This document shows, piece after piece, positions 22,187 through 22,193 of a stretch of 22,193 bases of DNA. The notes under the pieces were generated by a model that was not told where the DNA came from, ran no database searches, and saw only the letters and a list, made by a program, of their open reading frames with translations. The translations under genes and the position numbers were made by a program. Location of the stretch: assembly GCA_040382055.1 (NCBI GenBank), contig JBEIGE010000036.1, positions 1-22,193 of the forward strand, read 5' to 3'. Position 1 is the first letter of the stretch, and every line of letters starts with the position of its first letter. The DNA is from JBEIGE01 sp040382055. Its GTDB lineage: Bacteria > Pseudomonadota > Gammaproteobacteria > Burkholderiales > Burkholderiaceae_C.

Positions 22187-22193
22187 TTAAGGC

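Noticed and set aside
22121..22193. C-terminal part of tctC at the right edge
   Set aside because: An open minus-strand frame exists, but its residues do not resemble a TctC C-terminus and it runs through the hairpin, so I do not annotate it.

Overview
The window looks like chromosomal DNA of a betaproteobacterium, most likely Burkholderiales/Comamonadaceae (Rhodoferax- or Polaromonas-like). I infer this from the gene families (phaCAB, TRAP and TctAB transporters, glutathione-dependent gentisate pathway, frc/oxc), the moderate-to-high GC, and a small palindromic repeat that resembles one I remember from Comamonadaceae genomes. No rRNA, tRNA, CRISPR array, transposase or phage gene is visible. 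Every gene-free stretch is under about 160 bases.

Layout, left to right. (1) 23-3701: a class II aldolase/adducin-like protein with a FadR-type GntR regulator behind it (+), a 71-residue helix-turn-helix protein (-), a divergent MFS exporter (+), and a zinc-ribbon NUDIX hydrolase (-). (2) 3755-8814, all on the minus strand: a gentisate operon read as ABM-like monooxygenase, gentisate 1,2-dioxygenase, fumarylpyruvate hydrolase, then TRAP transporter dctQ, dctM, dctP. It is tightly coupled through overlapping stop/start codons and closed by an intrinsic terminator. The isomerase that completes the pathway (nagL) lies divergently at 8957 with pgeF behind it. The unit can turn gentisate into fumarate plus pyruvate and probably imports an aromatic acid, but no gentisate-forming hydroxylase is in the window. 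(3) 10425-14659: a small membrane protein (-) whose 3' end overlaps pgeF, then phaC-phaA-phaB (+), a complete polyhydroxybutyrate pathway from acetyl-CoA. (4) 14771-22104: an oxalate module with two formyl-CoA:oxalate CoA-transferase paralogues and oxalyl-CoA decarboxylase (-), a divergent short Crp/Fnr-type regulator (+), and tctA/tctB of a tripartite tricarboxylate-type transporter (-), whose binding-protein gene is not seen and may lie to the right.

Two signals stand out. First, a TTGACC-GG-GGTCAA palindrome between oxc and the Crp/Fnr gene sits exactly where a class II activator site would be for the best -10 box of oxc. The regulator's recognition helix carries the E..SR signature that reads TTGA half-sites in FNR-like proteins. 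This makes a concrete candidate circuit for oxalate-responsive control. Second, a 66-bp nested palindrome lies inside pgeF and adds exactly 22 codons in frame; a degenerate look-alike with the same spacing sits between phaA and phaB.
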